A DNA stretch of 64,000 bases from Algoriphagus oliviformis (GTDB lineage Bacteria > Bacteroidota > Bacteroidia > Cytophagales > Cyclobacteriaceae), in contig NZ_JAFKCT010000001.1 of the NCBI RefSeq assembly GCF_017254915.1, positions 1 to 64,000 on the forward strand, written 5' to 3'. The notes beneath the pieces are model-generated. The model did no database searches. It was not told where the DNA came from and saw nothing but the letters and a program-made list of their open reading frames with translations. Positions 52,473-60,013 of the stretch are shown piece by piece. The translations under genes were made by a program, and so were the position numbers. The stretch's first letter is position 1. Each line of letters opens with the position of its first letter.

Positions 52473-53717
52473 TTAATCTCTTGTCGCGAAATCCGGATAG
52501 GCCCGCATGCTGTGCTCGTTGATGTCCAAGCCTTCGATTTCTTCTTTTTCATCGACACGGATACCCACAGTCTTCTTCAGCGTGAAGAAGATCACAAATG
52601 CGGCCACGAAGCAGAATACCCCTACCGCCACGATGCCGATGAGCTGGGAGATCACCTGGCCCATGCCTGCAAGGTCTCCGAAGAGACCGACGGCCAAGGT
52701 ACCCCAGATACCGCCCAAAAGGTGGACGGAGATCGCGCCCACAGGATCGTCCACTTTGATCTTGTCAAACAGGACCACACCGAAGACGACAAGTCCGCCG
52801 CCTACAGCTCCGATGATCACAGAGTCCCAGATGCCCATCTGGTCAGCACCAGCGGTGATGCCCACCAAGCCGGCGAGGATACCGTTGAGCACCATGGTGA
52901 TGTCATAGGTTTTGAATTTCAGGTAGGAAACCAACAGCGCTCCCAGTGCTCCTGCCGCCGCAGCGATACAGGTGGTCACAAATACTTTGGACACCAATCC
53001 GGGATCTGCACTCAGGACCGACCCGCCGTTGAACCCAAACCATCCAAACCACAGCAAGAACACACCGATGGTGGCCATGGGAAGGTTGTGGCCCGGGATG
53101 GCTTTCATGCCCTGCGGGGTGTATTTGCCGATTCTTGGACCGAGGAGGTAAGCACCTACCAGAGCTCCCCAGCCGCCCACGGAGTGCACGATGGTAGATC
53201 CGGCAAAGTCGTAGAAAGGCGTTTCCAAGGTATTCAGGAAGCCACCGCCCCATTTCCACATGCCTACGATGGGGTAGATGAACGCCACGTAGAGGACGGA
53301 GAAGGTGATGAACGGCCCGAGCTTCACGCGCTCTGCCACTGCTCCGGACACGATGGTCGCTGCCGTGGCGGCAAACATCGCCTGGAAGATAAAGTCGGTA
53401 AAGTAAGTGTAGCCAGCGTTGTAGTTGCTGCTATCCCAGCCCTCAGGGAGGCTGAGTCCGAAGCCGGCAAAGCCGAAGAAGCTTCCGGCGAAGTCAGCAC
53501 CTGGATACATCAGGTTGAATCCGACGATGGCATAGCTCAGCAGGCCAATGGCCGGGATGATGGTGTTTTTGAAAAGGATGTTGACGGTGTTTTTGGAGCG
53601 GGTAAGTCCGGCTTCCAGCGTCGCAAACCCCAGGTGCATGACGAACACCATGGTCGTGGCGATCATCATCCACAGGTTGTGGGTTGTGAATAGGTCTTGT
53701 ACAGGTATTTCTTCCAT
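52473..53717 (-). CDS. amt: Ammonium transporter (414 aa)
   Basis: Amt/MEP/Rh family with 11 membrane helices. Pore histidines are in STIVHSVGGWGALV and AISVHLLGGIWGTLAV, and the family signature AGGLLW-like region is DFAGSTIVHSVGGW plus GFNGGSVLS. It conducts ammonium or ammonia. The gene follows the P-II gene on the same strand after 34 bp, the standard glnK-amt arrangement, in which P-II blocks the pore when nitrogen is abundant. A 30-residue acidic cytoplasmic tail (DEKEEIEGLDINEHSMRA) may take part in that contact. Confidence 0.95.
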   Translation of the reverse strand: MEEIPVQDLFTTHNLWMMIATTMVFVMHLGFATLEAGLTRSKNTVNILFKNTIIPAIGLLSYAIVGFNLMYPGADFAGSFFGFAGFGLSLPEGWDSSNYNAGYTYFTDFIFQAMFAATAATIVSGAVAERVKLGPFITFSVLYVAFIYPIVGMWKWGGGFLNTLETPFYDFAGSTIVHSVGGWGALVGAYLLGPRIGKYTPQGMKAIPGHNLPMATIGVFLLWFGWFGFNGGSVLSADPGLVSKVFVTTCIAAAAGALGALLVSYLKFKTYDITMVLNGILAGLVGITAGADQMGIWDSVIIGAVGGGLVVFGVVLFDKIKVDDPVGAISVHLLGGIWGTLAVGLFGDLAGMGQVISQLIGIVAVGVFCFVAAFVIFFTLKKTVGIRVDEKEEIEGLDINEHSMRAYPDFATRD

Positions 53718-53751
53718 GAGTCTAAATAGGTGTGGTGATTGTCAATAGGTC

Positions 53752-54090
53752 TTAGAGAGCGGCTTCGCCGGTGTCGTTGTTTCGGATTCGATAGGCTTCC
53801 AAAACCTCGTAGACGAAGATTTTTCCGTCACCTACTTCGCCGGTTTTGCCTTCGGAGAGGATGCATTGGATGACTGACGGCGCGACTTCATCAGGCACGA
53901 CGATTTCCAGCTTGGTGCGGGGGATATAGGTAGGTTCGTAGGCCACTCCCCGATACACCTCTTGGCGGGCATGTTCGAAGCCCATCCCTTTGATCTCGGA
54001 AAAAGAGAGGAATTTGACACCGAGCTTGGAGACGCAGGTGTGGATTTGATCAAATCGAGAAGTACGGATGATCGCTTCTATTTTTTTCAT
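53752..54090 (-). CDS. glnK: P-II family nitrogen regulatory protein (112 aa)
   Basis: P-II fold with the three loops visible. The B-loop is TGEVGDGKIFVYEV (the family's TG-x-GDGKIFV), the T-loop EVYRGVAYEPTYIPRTKLEIV with Tyr51-type uridylylation site in VYRGV, and the C-terminal loop EAYRIRNNDTGEAAL. It senses ATP/ADP and 2-oxoglutarate and controls the adjacent Amt. The upstream 54091-54359 gap contains no gene and only the promoter of the divergent nucleotidyltransferase gene is recognised. Confidence 0.94.
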   Translation of the reverse strand: MKKIEAIIRTSRFDQIHTCVSKLGVKFLSFSEIKGMGFEHARQEVYRGVAYEPTYIPRTKLEIVVPDEVAPSVIQCILSEGKTGEVGDGKIFVYEVLEAYRIRNNDTGEAAL

Positions 54091-54307
54091 TTTTCACAAT
54101 AGATTAAGTGGTTTTTTGAGATTATGGCATGAAAGTAAGATAAAATTTGAACCGAATCGAAATTAGGTTTAAAAAAAGACCATTTTTTTCAAAAATAGTG
54201 TCGGATTTGTACAAAATGGAATGTTTTGAACCTGCTTTATCGATGATTCACCAAAATATCGACGGAATTACGGTGCATTTCAAACGAAAGTCGATTTTAG
54301 GGGTCGA

Positions 54308-54338
54308 TTTGGCTCCGAGAGATAAAGCCCTATTTTTG
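54308..54338 (+). promoter_or_regulatory. Consensus Bacteroidota promoter of the nucleotidyltransferase gene
   Basis: TTTG (54308-54311), a 19-bp spacer and TATTTTTG (54331-54338) match TTTG-N19-TAnnTTTG exactly. The ATG is at 54360, so the leader would be about 15 nt. Confidence 0.75.
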
Positions 54339-54359
54339 TGACCTTTCTTAACCAAGATT

Positions 54360-55265
54360 ATGACTAACAAACCAACACTTCTGATATTGGCTGCGGGGAT
54401 CGGTAGCCGATATGGAGGAAACAAGCAAATTGATGGATTTGGACCCAACGAGGAGACCATTCTTGAATACTCGATTTTCGACGCCATCCGTTCCGGTTTT
54501 GGCAAGGTGGTGTTCATCGTAAGGCAAGAGATCCTCGAAGTGGCCAAGGAAAAATTCATGCCCAAGCTCCAGGGAAAGATCGAGGTGGATTGGGTGATCC
54601 AGTCCCTGGACAGCTTCGTGCCGGCAGAGCTGAAGCAGGCGGATCGCAAAAAGCCTTTTGGAACTGCCCACGCGGTACTTTGTGCCAAAGACGTGATCAA
54701 GGAGCCTTTTGCGGTGATCAACGCGGATGATTTTTACGGCCGAGAGGCCTTTGCTGCCCTCGGAGGCTTTCTCTCCTCGGAGGTGAAGCCCGACCTGCAC
54801 GCGATGGTGGGCTATGCGATCCAAAACGTGCTTTCCGAAAACGGAACCGTGAGCCGCGGCGTCTGCGAGACCAACGCCAAAGGGCAGCTGGTCGGCATGG
54901 TGGAGCGCACCTCCATTGCCCGGGAGGGTGAAAAGATCGTCAGCCGTGGAGAAGGCGAAGTGCTGGAGATTGCCGAAGGCACTCCGGTCAGCATGAATTT
55001 CTGGGGCTTCCACCATTCGGTATTTGCGGAGATCGAGCAGATGTGGTCAGCGTTTCTTCCGGCCAACTTGGACAATCTTAAGTCGGAATTCTATATCCCG
55101 ACGGTCGCTAACAACCTGATCAAGGCGGACAAAGCCGCTTTTGAAATCCTAGAGGGTGGCAAGGTCTGGTTTGGGGTCACCTACACCGACGACCGTCCCG
55201 TAGTGATCGAGGCACTGCAAAAGCTGCACGATGCGGGCGAATATCCCGCAGACTTGTGGAAATAA
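54360..55265 (+). CDS. Sugar nucleotidyltransferase-like protein (301 aa)
   Basis: NTP-transferase fold: LLILAAGIGSRYGGNKQIDGF (G-x-G-[ST]R-x(n)-K signature near residue 12), NADDFYGREAF (metal-binding DD at ~120) and NFWGFHHSVFAEI. It activates a sugar-1-phosphate with an NTP to form an NDP-sugar. The family member is of the kind found beside NahK-like kinases; a kinase of that type lies at 33024-34094, so the two may form a salvage pathway feeding the polysaccharide locus. The ATG is 21 nt after a consensus promoter. Confidence 0.82.
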   Translation: MTNKPTLLILAAGIGSRYGGNKQIDGFGPNEETILEYSIFDAIRSGFGKVVFIVRQEILEVAKEKFMPKLQGKIEVDWVIQSLDSFVPAELKQADRKKPFGTAHAVLCAKDVIKEPFAVINADDFYGREAFAALGGFLSSEVKPDLHAMVGYAIQNVLSENGTVSRGVCETNAKGQLVGMVERTSIAREGEKIVSRGEGEVLEIAEGTPVSMNFWGFHHSVFAEIEQMWSAFLPANLDNLKSEFYIPTVANNLIKADKAAFEILEGGKVWFGVTYTDDRPVVIEALQKLHDAGEYPADLWK

Positions 55266-55272
55266 GTGACGG

Positions 55273-55296
55273 AAAGAGGCTTCGGCCTCTTTTTTT
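55273..55296 (+). terminator. Terminator after the nucleotidyltransferase gene
   Basis: AAAGAGGC pairs with GCCTCTTT around TTCG, a stable tetraloop hairpin, followed by T-run. The same hairpin recurs at 56366. Confidence 0.8.
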
Positions 55297-55305
55297 GTAT
55301 GGCAT

Positions 55306-55339
55306 AACTCTCCAAGGGTTCGATACCCTTGGAGAGTTT
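55306..55339. repeat. Dispersed palindromic repeat, 'CCAAGGG' family, copy 3
   Basis: AACTCTCCAAGGGTT pairs with ACCCTTGGAGAGTT around CGAT, followed by a T-rich stretch. Same core as 6227-6258 and 24884-24916. It may also end transcription. Confidence 0.75.
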
Positions 55340-55381
55340 TTAGTGTTTTTATATTCAACAAAATCTTCCATCCTAGCCAAG

Positions 55382-55741
55382 ATGACCAGACCAATAAAAA
55401 GTGAGGCGGAATATGAAGTGGCGCTGGATCGTGCTTATGCCCTGATGCAGCAAAACCTTCAGCCGGAGTCCAAGGATTCGGATGAGCTGGAGGTGCTCTC
55501 CATTTTGATCAAGGAATATGAAAACGAGCACTTTCCGATCCCTAAGCCACACCCCATCGAGGCCATCAAGTTTCGCTTGGATCAGTTGGGCATTTCTGAA
55601 GCGGAGCTTTCCGAAATATTGGGTGCTAGGTCACGGAAGTCCGAAATCCTCTCCGGCAAACGGAAGCTAAGTCTGAGCATGATCCGGAAACTCAACGAGA
55701 AGCTCAAAATTCCAGCGGAAGTGTTGATTCGTGAGTATTGA
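55382..55741 (+). CDS. HigA-like antitoxin/HTH protein without adjacent toxin (119 aa)
   Basis: N-terminal half (TRPIKSEAEYEVALDRAYAL) and ELEVLSILIKEYENEHFPIP are typical of HigA/HTH_XRE antitoxins of the 'MqsA/HigA C-terminal' type, and the C-terminal HTH is visible (LDQLGISEAELSEILGARSR, KSEILSGKRKLSLSMIRKLN). Normally the toxin gene higB precedes it, but only 116 bp, filled by a terminator and palindrome, separate it from the nucleotidyltransferase gene. It is therefore an orphan HigA or a stand-alone regulator. ATG 55382 is used; an earlier start at 55256 would overlap the previous gene. Confidence 0.8.
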   Translation: MTRPIKSEAEYEVALDRAYALMQQNLQPESKDSDELEVLSILIKEYENEHFPIPKPHPIEAIKFRLDQLGISEAELSEILGARSRKSEILSGKRKLSLSMIRKLNEKLKIPAEVLIREY

Positions 55742-55836
55742 TCTGAGATAAAAACTCCAAAAATACCCTGAGCAGGGTATTTTTGGGGATTGCTTTTTCG
55801 GCAATCTTTGCGCGATTAAAATAGTCTGACAGGTCA

Positions 55837-56364
55837 ATGGGTAAGTTTTTTGTCGCCGTGCTGGGTTTGCTGTTGCTAAGTCCCAATTTGTATTCCCAGC
55901 AGAACAAGGAGTTAAGGTTGAATTTCCTAAATCCCGGGATCGCGTGGGAAAGCCCACTAGGTCAACACACCACATTGGAGCTCAATGCAGGCATCGGATA
56001 CAACTATTCCTATCCTGAGCTGAACACTATGTATGGCGAGTCTGGTTTCCAGGGGATAATTGCGCCCTTTGTTGACGTTCAAGGAAGAAGCTACTATAAC
56101 CTCGACAAACGGGAAGGGAATAGTCATAAGGGGGGCAATTTCCTTGCTTTGCGCTACCTGTACTACGGCCCGAGAATCGCCGGCAACGTCCGGCCAAATG
56201 AGAACTATACCATGGCCCTTGGCCCGACCTGGGGGCTCAAGCGGGAATATGGACGGTGGGCACTGCTGAGCAGTGTAGGGCCTATTTACTACTTTGATCT
56301 GACGGGCAGTAGTGGTTTTTGGCCAGTCAATCTGGAGTTTAACTTTGGATATCGCTTGAAATAA
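55837..56364 (+). CDS. Exported hypothetical protein, barrel-like (175 aa)
   Basis: Signal peptide (GKFFVAVLGLLLLSPNLYSQ) followed by alternating strands rich in Gly, Tyr and Asn (TLELNAGIGYNYSYPEL, SYYNLDKREGNSHKGG, FLALRYLYYGPRIAG) and the aromatic end FNFGYRLK. This is consistent with a small outer-membrane beta-barrel, but I recognise no specific family. Nothing in the surroundings suggests a partner. Confidence 0.7.
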   Translation: MGKFFVAVLGLLLLSPNLYSQQNKELRLNFLNPGIAWESPLGQHTTLELNAGIGYNYSYPELNTMYGESGFQGIIAPFVDVQGRSYYNLDKREGNSHKGGNFLALRYLYYGPRIAGNVRPNENYTMALGPTWGLKREYGRWALLSSVGPIYYFDLTGSSGFWPVNLEFNFGYRLK

Positions 56365-56365
56365 G

Positions 56366-56389
56366 AAAAGAGGCTTCGGCCTCTTTTTA
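56366..56389 (+). terminator. Terminator between exported protein gene and recF
   Basis: AAAAGAGGC and GCCTCTTTTT around TTCG, at the 3' ends of two convergent genes; the right arm ends at the recF stop codon (56387-56389). Confidence 0.8.
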
Positions 56390-57487
56390 GTTTTTTACCG
56401 TCCCGTTTTCCAGTTCAAAAAAGAAAACCTCCGAGTCCAGCCCACCCAAAATACCCTTGGACCGCTCCGGCCGCGCGTCGGTCAGGAAGATCTGCCCAAA
56501 GGTGTGCCTGGAAATCAGCTCCATGAGCTTGGCGATCCGTAGGTCGTCCAGCTTGTCAAAGATGTCGTCCAGCAGCAGCAGGGGCTTCTCGCCCTTGGCC
56601 GCCTCGAAAACCTGAAACTGCGCCAGCTTCAGCGCGATGATAAAAGATTTCTGCTGTCCCTGGCTGCCGATCTTTCGGATGGGATGCTCCCCAATGCGGA
56701 AGTCAAAATCATCCTTGTGGATTCCTGCATTGCTGTTTTTGGTGGCCAAGTCTTTTTGACGAAGGCTGAGAAAGTAAACTTCGAAATCCTCCCGAAGCGC
56801 TTCTGTCTCGTAGCTGATGGAGACTTCCTCCTTCCCCCCTGAGATCTCCGCATAGTAGCGCTGAAGCATGGGGGAAACCTCGGCTAGCAGGCTTGCCCTA
56901 CGCTTGGCCAAAGTCGTGCTCAGCCGGATCAGCTCTTGGTCGTAGCTGCCCAGCAGCGTTAGATCCCTTCTTCCCGTCTCCGCAAACTGCTTGAGCAGGG
57001 CGTTTCGTTGCTTTAAGAAATGATGGTAGCGGATCAGCTGGTCCAGGTAGGGGTGATCCAGCTGCGAAAGTAAGCCGTCAAAAAACTTGCGGCGTCCCTC
57101 GCTTCCGCCTTTGATCAGCTCGGTGTCGTCGGGCGCGATCAGCACCAGTGGGATCTGGCCGACATGCTCGCTGATTTTGACGAGGGCCTTGCCATTTTGC
57201 AGGATCTGCTTCTTTTTCCCTCCCTCGAAGGAGCAGCGCACTTCCAAGCCCTTGCCGTTGAGCTGGAAGTTTCCCTTGATCGTGAAAAAGCCCATCCCAT
57301 GGGCGATGTTGAGCGTGTCGCTGCTCTGCACGGCGCTCTTGGTAAGGGAGAGGTAGTGGATTGCGTCGAGGATGTTGGTTTTTCCGCTGCCGTTCAGGCC
57401 CGTGATGCAGTTTAGTTGGGGGCTAAAGAGCAGGCGGGATTTGAGGTGGTTTTTAAACTGGATGAGGTCGATGGACTCCAGGTGCAT
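56387..57487 (-). CDS. recF: DNA replication and repair protein RecF (366 aa)
   Basis: SMC-like ATPase: N-terminal ESIDLIQFKNH, Walker A GLNGSGKTNILD (residues ~30-41), a central region and signature/Walker B SQGQQKSFIIALKLAQ and PLLLLDDIFDKLDDLR. It loads RecA onto gapped DNA. Length is normal. The C-terminal TDARPERSKGIL segment includes a word similar to the CCAAGGG repeat, but it fits the family alignment well. Start at ATG 57487; the neighbour pdhA is divergent. Confidence 0.94.
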   Translation of the reverse strand: MHLESIDLIQFKNHLKSRLLFSPQLNCITGLNGSGKTNILDAIHYLSLTKSAVQSSDTLNIAHGMGFFTIKGNFQLNGKGLEVRCSFEGGKKKQILQNGKALVKISEHVGQIPLVLIAPDDTELIKGGSEGRRKFFDGLLSQLDHPYLDQLIRYHHFLKQRNALLKQFAETGRRDLTLLGSYDQELIRLSTTLAKRRASLLAEVSPMLQRYYAEISGGKEEVSISYETEALREDFEVYFLSLRQKDLATKNSNAGIHKDDFDFRIGEHPIRKIGSQGQQKSFIIALKLAQFQVFEAAKGEKPLLLLDDIFDKLDDLRIAKLMELISRHTFGQIFLTDARPERSKGILGGLDSEVFFFELENGTVKN

Positions 57488-57576
57488 GCAGCGGGATTTA
57501 TTTTGGCAGTCCCCTGATTTTTAGGTGGGGATTACTATATTTGGGGCCTAAAATAGCATATTTTGATCATTACGAT

Positions 57577-58596
57577 ATGGCAAAGAAAACTGCAGCGACC
57601 AAGTCCAAGGTAAAATATTCGAAAGAAACGTACACATTTTGGTACGAGAGCATGCTCTTGATGAGAAGGTTTGAGGAGAAAGCGGGGCAACTTTATGGTC
57701 AGCAAAAAATCCGTGGATTCTGCCACCTTTACATTGGTCAGGAGGCCTGTGCTTCAGGCTCTATCAGCGCCCTGACCAAGGACGACAAATGGATCACTGC
57801 CTACCGTTGCCATGCCCATCCGCTGGGCTTGGGAACTGACCCGGGAGCTGTGATGGCCGAGCTTTTTGGCAAGGCTACCGGCACCACCAAGGGCAAGGGT
57901 GGTTCCATGCACATCTTTGACAAAGAAAGAAACTTCGCAGGCGGTCACGGAATCGTAGGTGCACAAGTGCCTATGGGTTTGGGATTGGGTTTTGCCGAAA
58001 AATACAAAGGTACCAAAAACCTGGCGATCTGCTACATGGGTGATGGCGCCGTACGCCAAGGTGCCGTTCACGAGGCGATGAACCTCGCGATGCTGTATAA
58101 GACGCCAGTGATCTTCGTGATCGAAAACAACGGCTATGCCATGGGTACCTCCGTAGCCCGTACTTCCAATGTCACCGAGCTCTACCAGATCGGCGAGGCA
58201 TACGATATGCCCTCCTTCCCGGTAGACGGCATGAACGTGGAGGCGATTCACGAGGCGGTGTCCGAGGCTGCCGAAAGAGCGAGAAGAGGCGATGGCCCGA
58301 CCTTGCTGGAATTCCGAACCTACCGCTACAAAGGGCACTCCATGTCCGATCCCCAAAAGTACCGTACCAAGGAGGAGGTAGAAGAGTACAAGCAGCGCGA
58401 CCCGATCGAGCAGGTGCTGATGACTATCAGGGAAAACAGCATCCTGAGCGAAGAGGAGATCGAAGCAATCATCAAGAAAGTGAAAAAACAGGTGGACGAA
58501 GCGGTGAAATTTGCCGAGGAGTCGCCTTGGCCTGACGGACAGGACGCCTTCAAGGACGTGTACGTACAGGAGGATTATCCTTTCGTGATGGAATAA
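57577..58596 (+). CDS. pdhA: Pyruvate dehydrogenase E1 alpha subunit (339 aa)
   Basis: Thiamine-diphosphate enzyme: GFCHLYIGQEACASG, YRCHAHPLGLG, GKGGSMHIF, and the TPP/Mg motif GDGAVRQGAVHEAMN with VIENNGYAMGTSV (GDG-x(n)-NN). The phospho-loop region YRYKGHSMSDPQKYR follows. It decarboxylates pyruvate as part of the E1 heterotetramer; E1-beta and E2 are not in the window. The ATG at 57577 gives a Lys/Ala-rich N-terminus (AKKTAATKSKVKYS). A TATATTTG box (57536-57543) is a candidate -7 element, without a well-placed -33 box. Confidence 0.95.
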   Translation: MAKKTAATKSKVKYSKETYTFWYESMLLMRRFEEKAGQLYGQQKIRGFCHLYIGQEACASGSISALTKDDKWITAYRCHAHPLGLGTDPGAVMAELFGKATGTTKGKGGSMHIFDKERNFAGGHGIVGAQVPMGLGLGFAEKYKGTKNLAICYMGDGAVRQGAVHEAMNLAMLYKTPVIFVIENNGYAMGTSVARTSNVTELYQIGEAYDMPSFPVDGMNVEAIHEAVSEAAERARRGDGPTLLEFRTYRYKGHSMSDPQKYRTKEEVEEYKQRDPIEQVLMTIRENSILSEEEIEAIIKKVKKQVDEAVKFAEESPWPDGQDAFKDVYVQEDYPFVME

Positions 58597-58616
58597 CACC
58601 TGATTTAATTCCCTGG

Positions 58617-58653
58617 AAAGCCATGAAGTCTTCCAAGATTTCATGGCTTTTTT
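58617..58653 (+). terminator. Terminator after pdhA
   Basis: AAAGCCATGAA pairs with TTCATGGCTTT around GTCTTCCAAGAT, followed by T-run. Confidence 0.85.
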
Positions 58654-58660
58654 GTTGGGA

Positions 58661-58690
58661 CTTGTGTATTTGATAAAAACCGTATATTTG
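58661..58690 (+). promoter_or_regulatory. Candidate promoter of the TPR-protein gene
   Basis: CTTG (58661-58664), an 18-bp spacer and TATATTTG (58683-58690). ATG at 58710. Confidence 0.55.
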
Positions 58691-58709
58691 CGACCGAAAT
58701 TTGAGTAAC

Positions 58710-59414
58710 ATGGCGACAAAGGAATCCAATAAAGCACATCAAAACGAAGTACTTGAAAACCCGGAAGTACTAGCAGAGCGAATCGGAAGAGGTGAAGCTT
58801 TTTTGAAGCAAAATAGCAAAGTACTAGGAGGCGTATTGGCTGCGGCGGTGATCTTGATCGGAGGGATTCTTTTCTTCCAGATCAACAACCAAAACCAAAA
58901 CGAGAAGGCCCAGGCCGAGATGTTTCAGGCGGTGTACTTCTATGAGCAGGACAGCATAGACTTCGCCCTCAATGGCGACGGAATCAACAAAGGCTTTTTG
59001 ACCATTGCGGAAGACTATCCAAGAACCGACGCTGCCAACCTGGCGCACTTCTACATCGGATCGATCTATCTTTCCCAAAAGAACTTCCAAGAGGCACTGA
59101 CCCATCTGGAAGACTTCTCTGCCGATGACTACCTCGTACAGTCCAAGGCAATCGCCCTGATCGGTGATGCGCAGCTGGAGCTCGGTCAGACCGACCAGGC
59201 TATCTCCAGCTATACCAAGGCTGCCCGTACCAACGAAAACAAGTACACCACTCCAAAATACTTGGCCAAGCTGGCCGTGGCACAGGAAGAGGCCGGCAAA
59301 ATCGCCGATGCCATCGCTACCTACGCCGAGATCGAGGAGAAATACTACGAGTCATTTGAATATGCTGCTGCACGAAAACACAAAGCTCGCTTAGAAGGCC
59401 TTGCCGCTAAGTAA
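58710..59414 (+). CDS. Membrane-anchored TPR protein, YfgM-like (234 aa)
   Basis: A cytoplasmic N-terminus (ATKESNKAHQNEVLENPEVLAERIGRGEA), one transmembrane helix (VLGGVLAAAVILIGGILFFQ, residues ~43-62), and a periplasmic region with tetratricopeptide repeats (YPRTDAANLAHFYIGSIYLS, QKNFQEALTHLEDF, LELGQTDQAISSYTKAA). This is the layout of YfgM, an SecYEG-associated membrane chaperone-type protein. It lies just upstream of ribH, a gene order common in the phylum. Start ATG 58710; a TTG at 58701 is possible. Confidence 0.82.
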   Translation: MATKESNKAHQNEVLENPEVLAERIGRGEAFLKQNSKVLGGVLAAAVILIGGILFFQINNQNQNEKAQAEMFQAVYFYEQDSIDFALNGDGINKGFLTIAEDYPRTDAANLAHFYIGSIYLSQKNFQEALTHLEDFSADDYLVQSKAIALIGDAQLELGQTDQAISSYTKAARTNENKYTTPKYLAKLAVAQEEAGKIADAIATYAEIEEKYYESFEYAAARKHKARLEGLAAK

Positions 59415-59440
59415 TGCAGGTGTGTACCGCATAGTTTAGA

Positions 59441-59472
59441 AGAGTAAGGCCAAGGGGTCTTACTCTTTTTTT
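59441..59472 (+). terminator. Terminator between the TPR gene and ribH
   Basis: AGAGTAAG pairs with CTTACTCT around GCCAAGGGGT, followed by six T. ribH therefore likely has its own promoter. Confidence 0.8.
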
Positions 59473-59501
59473 GTTCATTCCCTTTTTATAAAAGAAAATC
59501 C

Positions 59502-59978
59502 ATGGCAACTGCCCTCAAAAGCCTGAGCGCCCACAGCTCCAAAAACATCCAGGATATCAGCTCCAAAAAATTCGCCATCATCGTGTCCGAGTGGAACGAG
59601 GAAGTCACCGAAGCCCTCTACTCCGGTGCCTACCAGACGCTCCTTGACAACGGCGCCAAGAAAGAAAACATCATCCGCAAAAACGTGCCGGGCTCTTTTG
59701 AGCTGACGCTGGGAGCCCAGTGGTGTGCCCAGGATGAAAGCATAGATGCCGTAATCTGCCTCGGCTGCGTCATCCAGGGCGAGACGCGCCACTTCGACTT
59801 CATCTGCGATGCCGTGGCGCATGGCATCACCAACGTAGGCCTGAAGTACAACAAGCCCGTGATCTTTGGCGTCCTCACCCCGGACACCCAAAAGCAGGCC
59901 ATGGACCGTGCCGGTGGCAAGCACGGCAATAAAGGCGACGAGGCTGCCATCACCGCCGTCAAAATGCTCGGATTCTAA
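59502..59978 (+). CDS. ribH: 6,7-dimethyl-8-ribityllumazine synthase (158 aa)
   Basis: Lumazine synthase fold: FAIIVSEWNEEVTEAL (substrate pocket), NVPGSFELTLGAQW, CLGCVIQGETRHFDFICDAVAHGI (the GCVIxGxTxHxxxV signature with catalytic His) and VIFGVLTPDTQKQAMDRAGGKHGNKG. It condenses ArP with dihydroxybutanone phosphate in riboflavin synthesis and forms 60-mer or pentamer cages. Other rib genes are not in the window, as is usual for Bacteroidota. Confidence 0.96.
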   Translation: MATALKSLSAHSSKNIQDISSKKFAIIVSEWNEEVTEALYSGAYQTLLDNGAKKENIIRKNVPGSFELTLGAQWCAQDESIDAVICLGCVIQGETRHFDFICDAVAHGITNVGLKYNKPVIFGVLTPDTQKQAMDRAGGKHGNKGDEAAITAVKMLGF

Positions 59979-60013
59979 TTTCCAAACCTATAATACCTCA
60001 TATCATAGACCCT

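Noticed and set aside
54147..54341. 64-codon + strand frame between the P-II and nucleotidyltransferase genes
   Set aside because: It covers the consensus promoter of the next gene and has atypical composition; most likely non-coding.
56440..56480. Repeat-like CCAAGGGTA word at the recF C-terminus (PERSKG)
   Set aside because: The encoded residues fit a normal RecF C-terminus and no palindrome is formed.
57502..57543. Full -33/-7 promoter for pdhA
   Set aside because: TTTG and TATATTTG are both present but 30 bp apart, too far for the consensus; only the -7 box is kept as a note.
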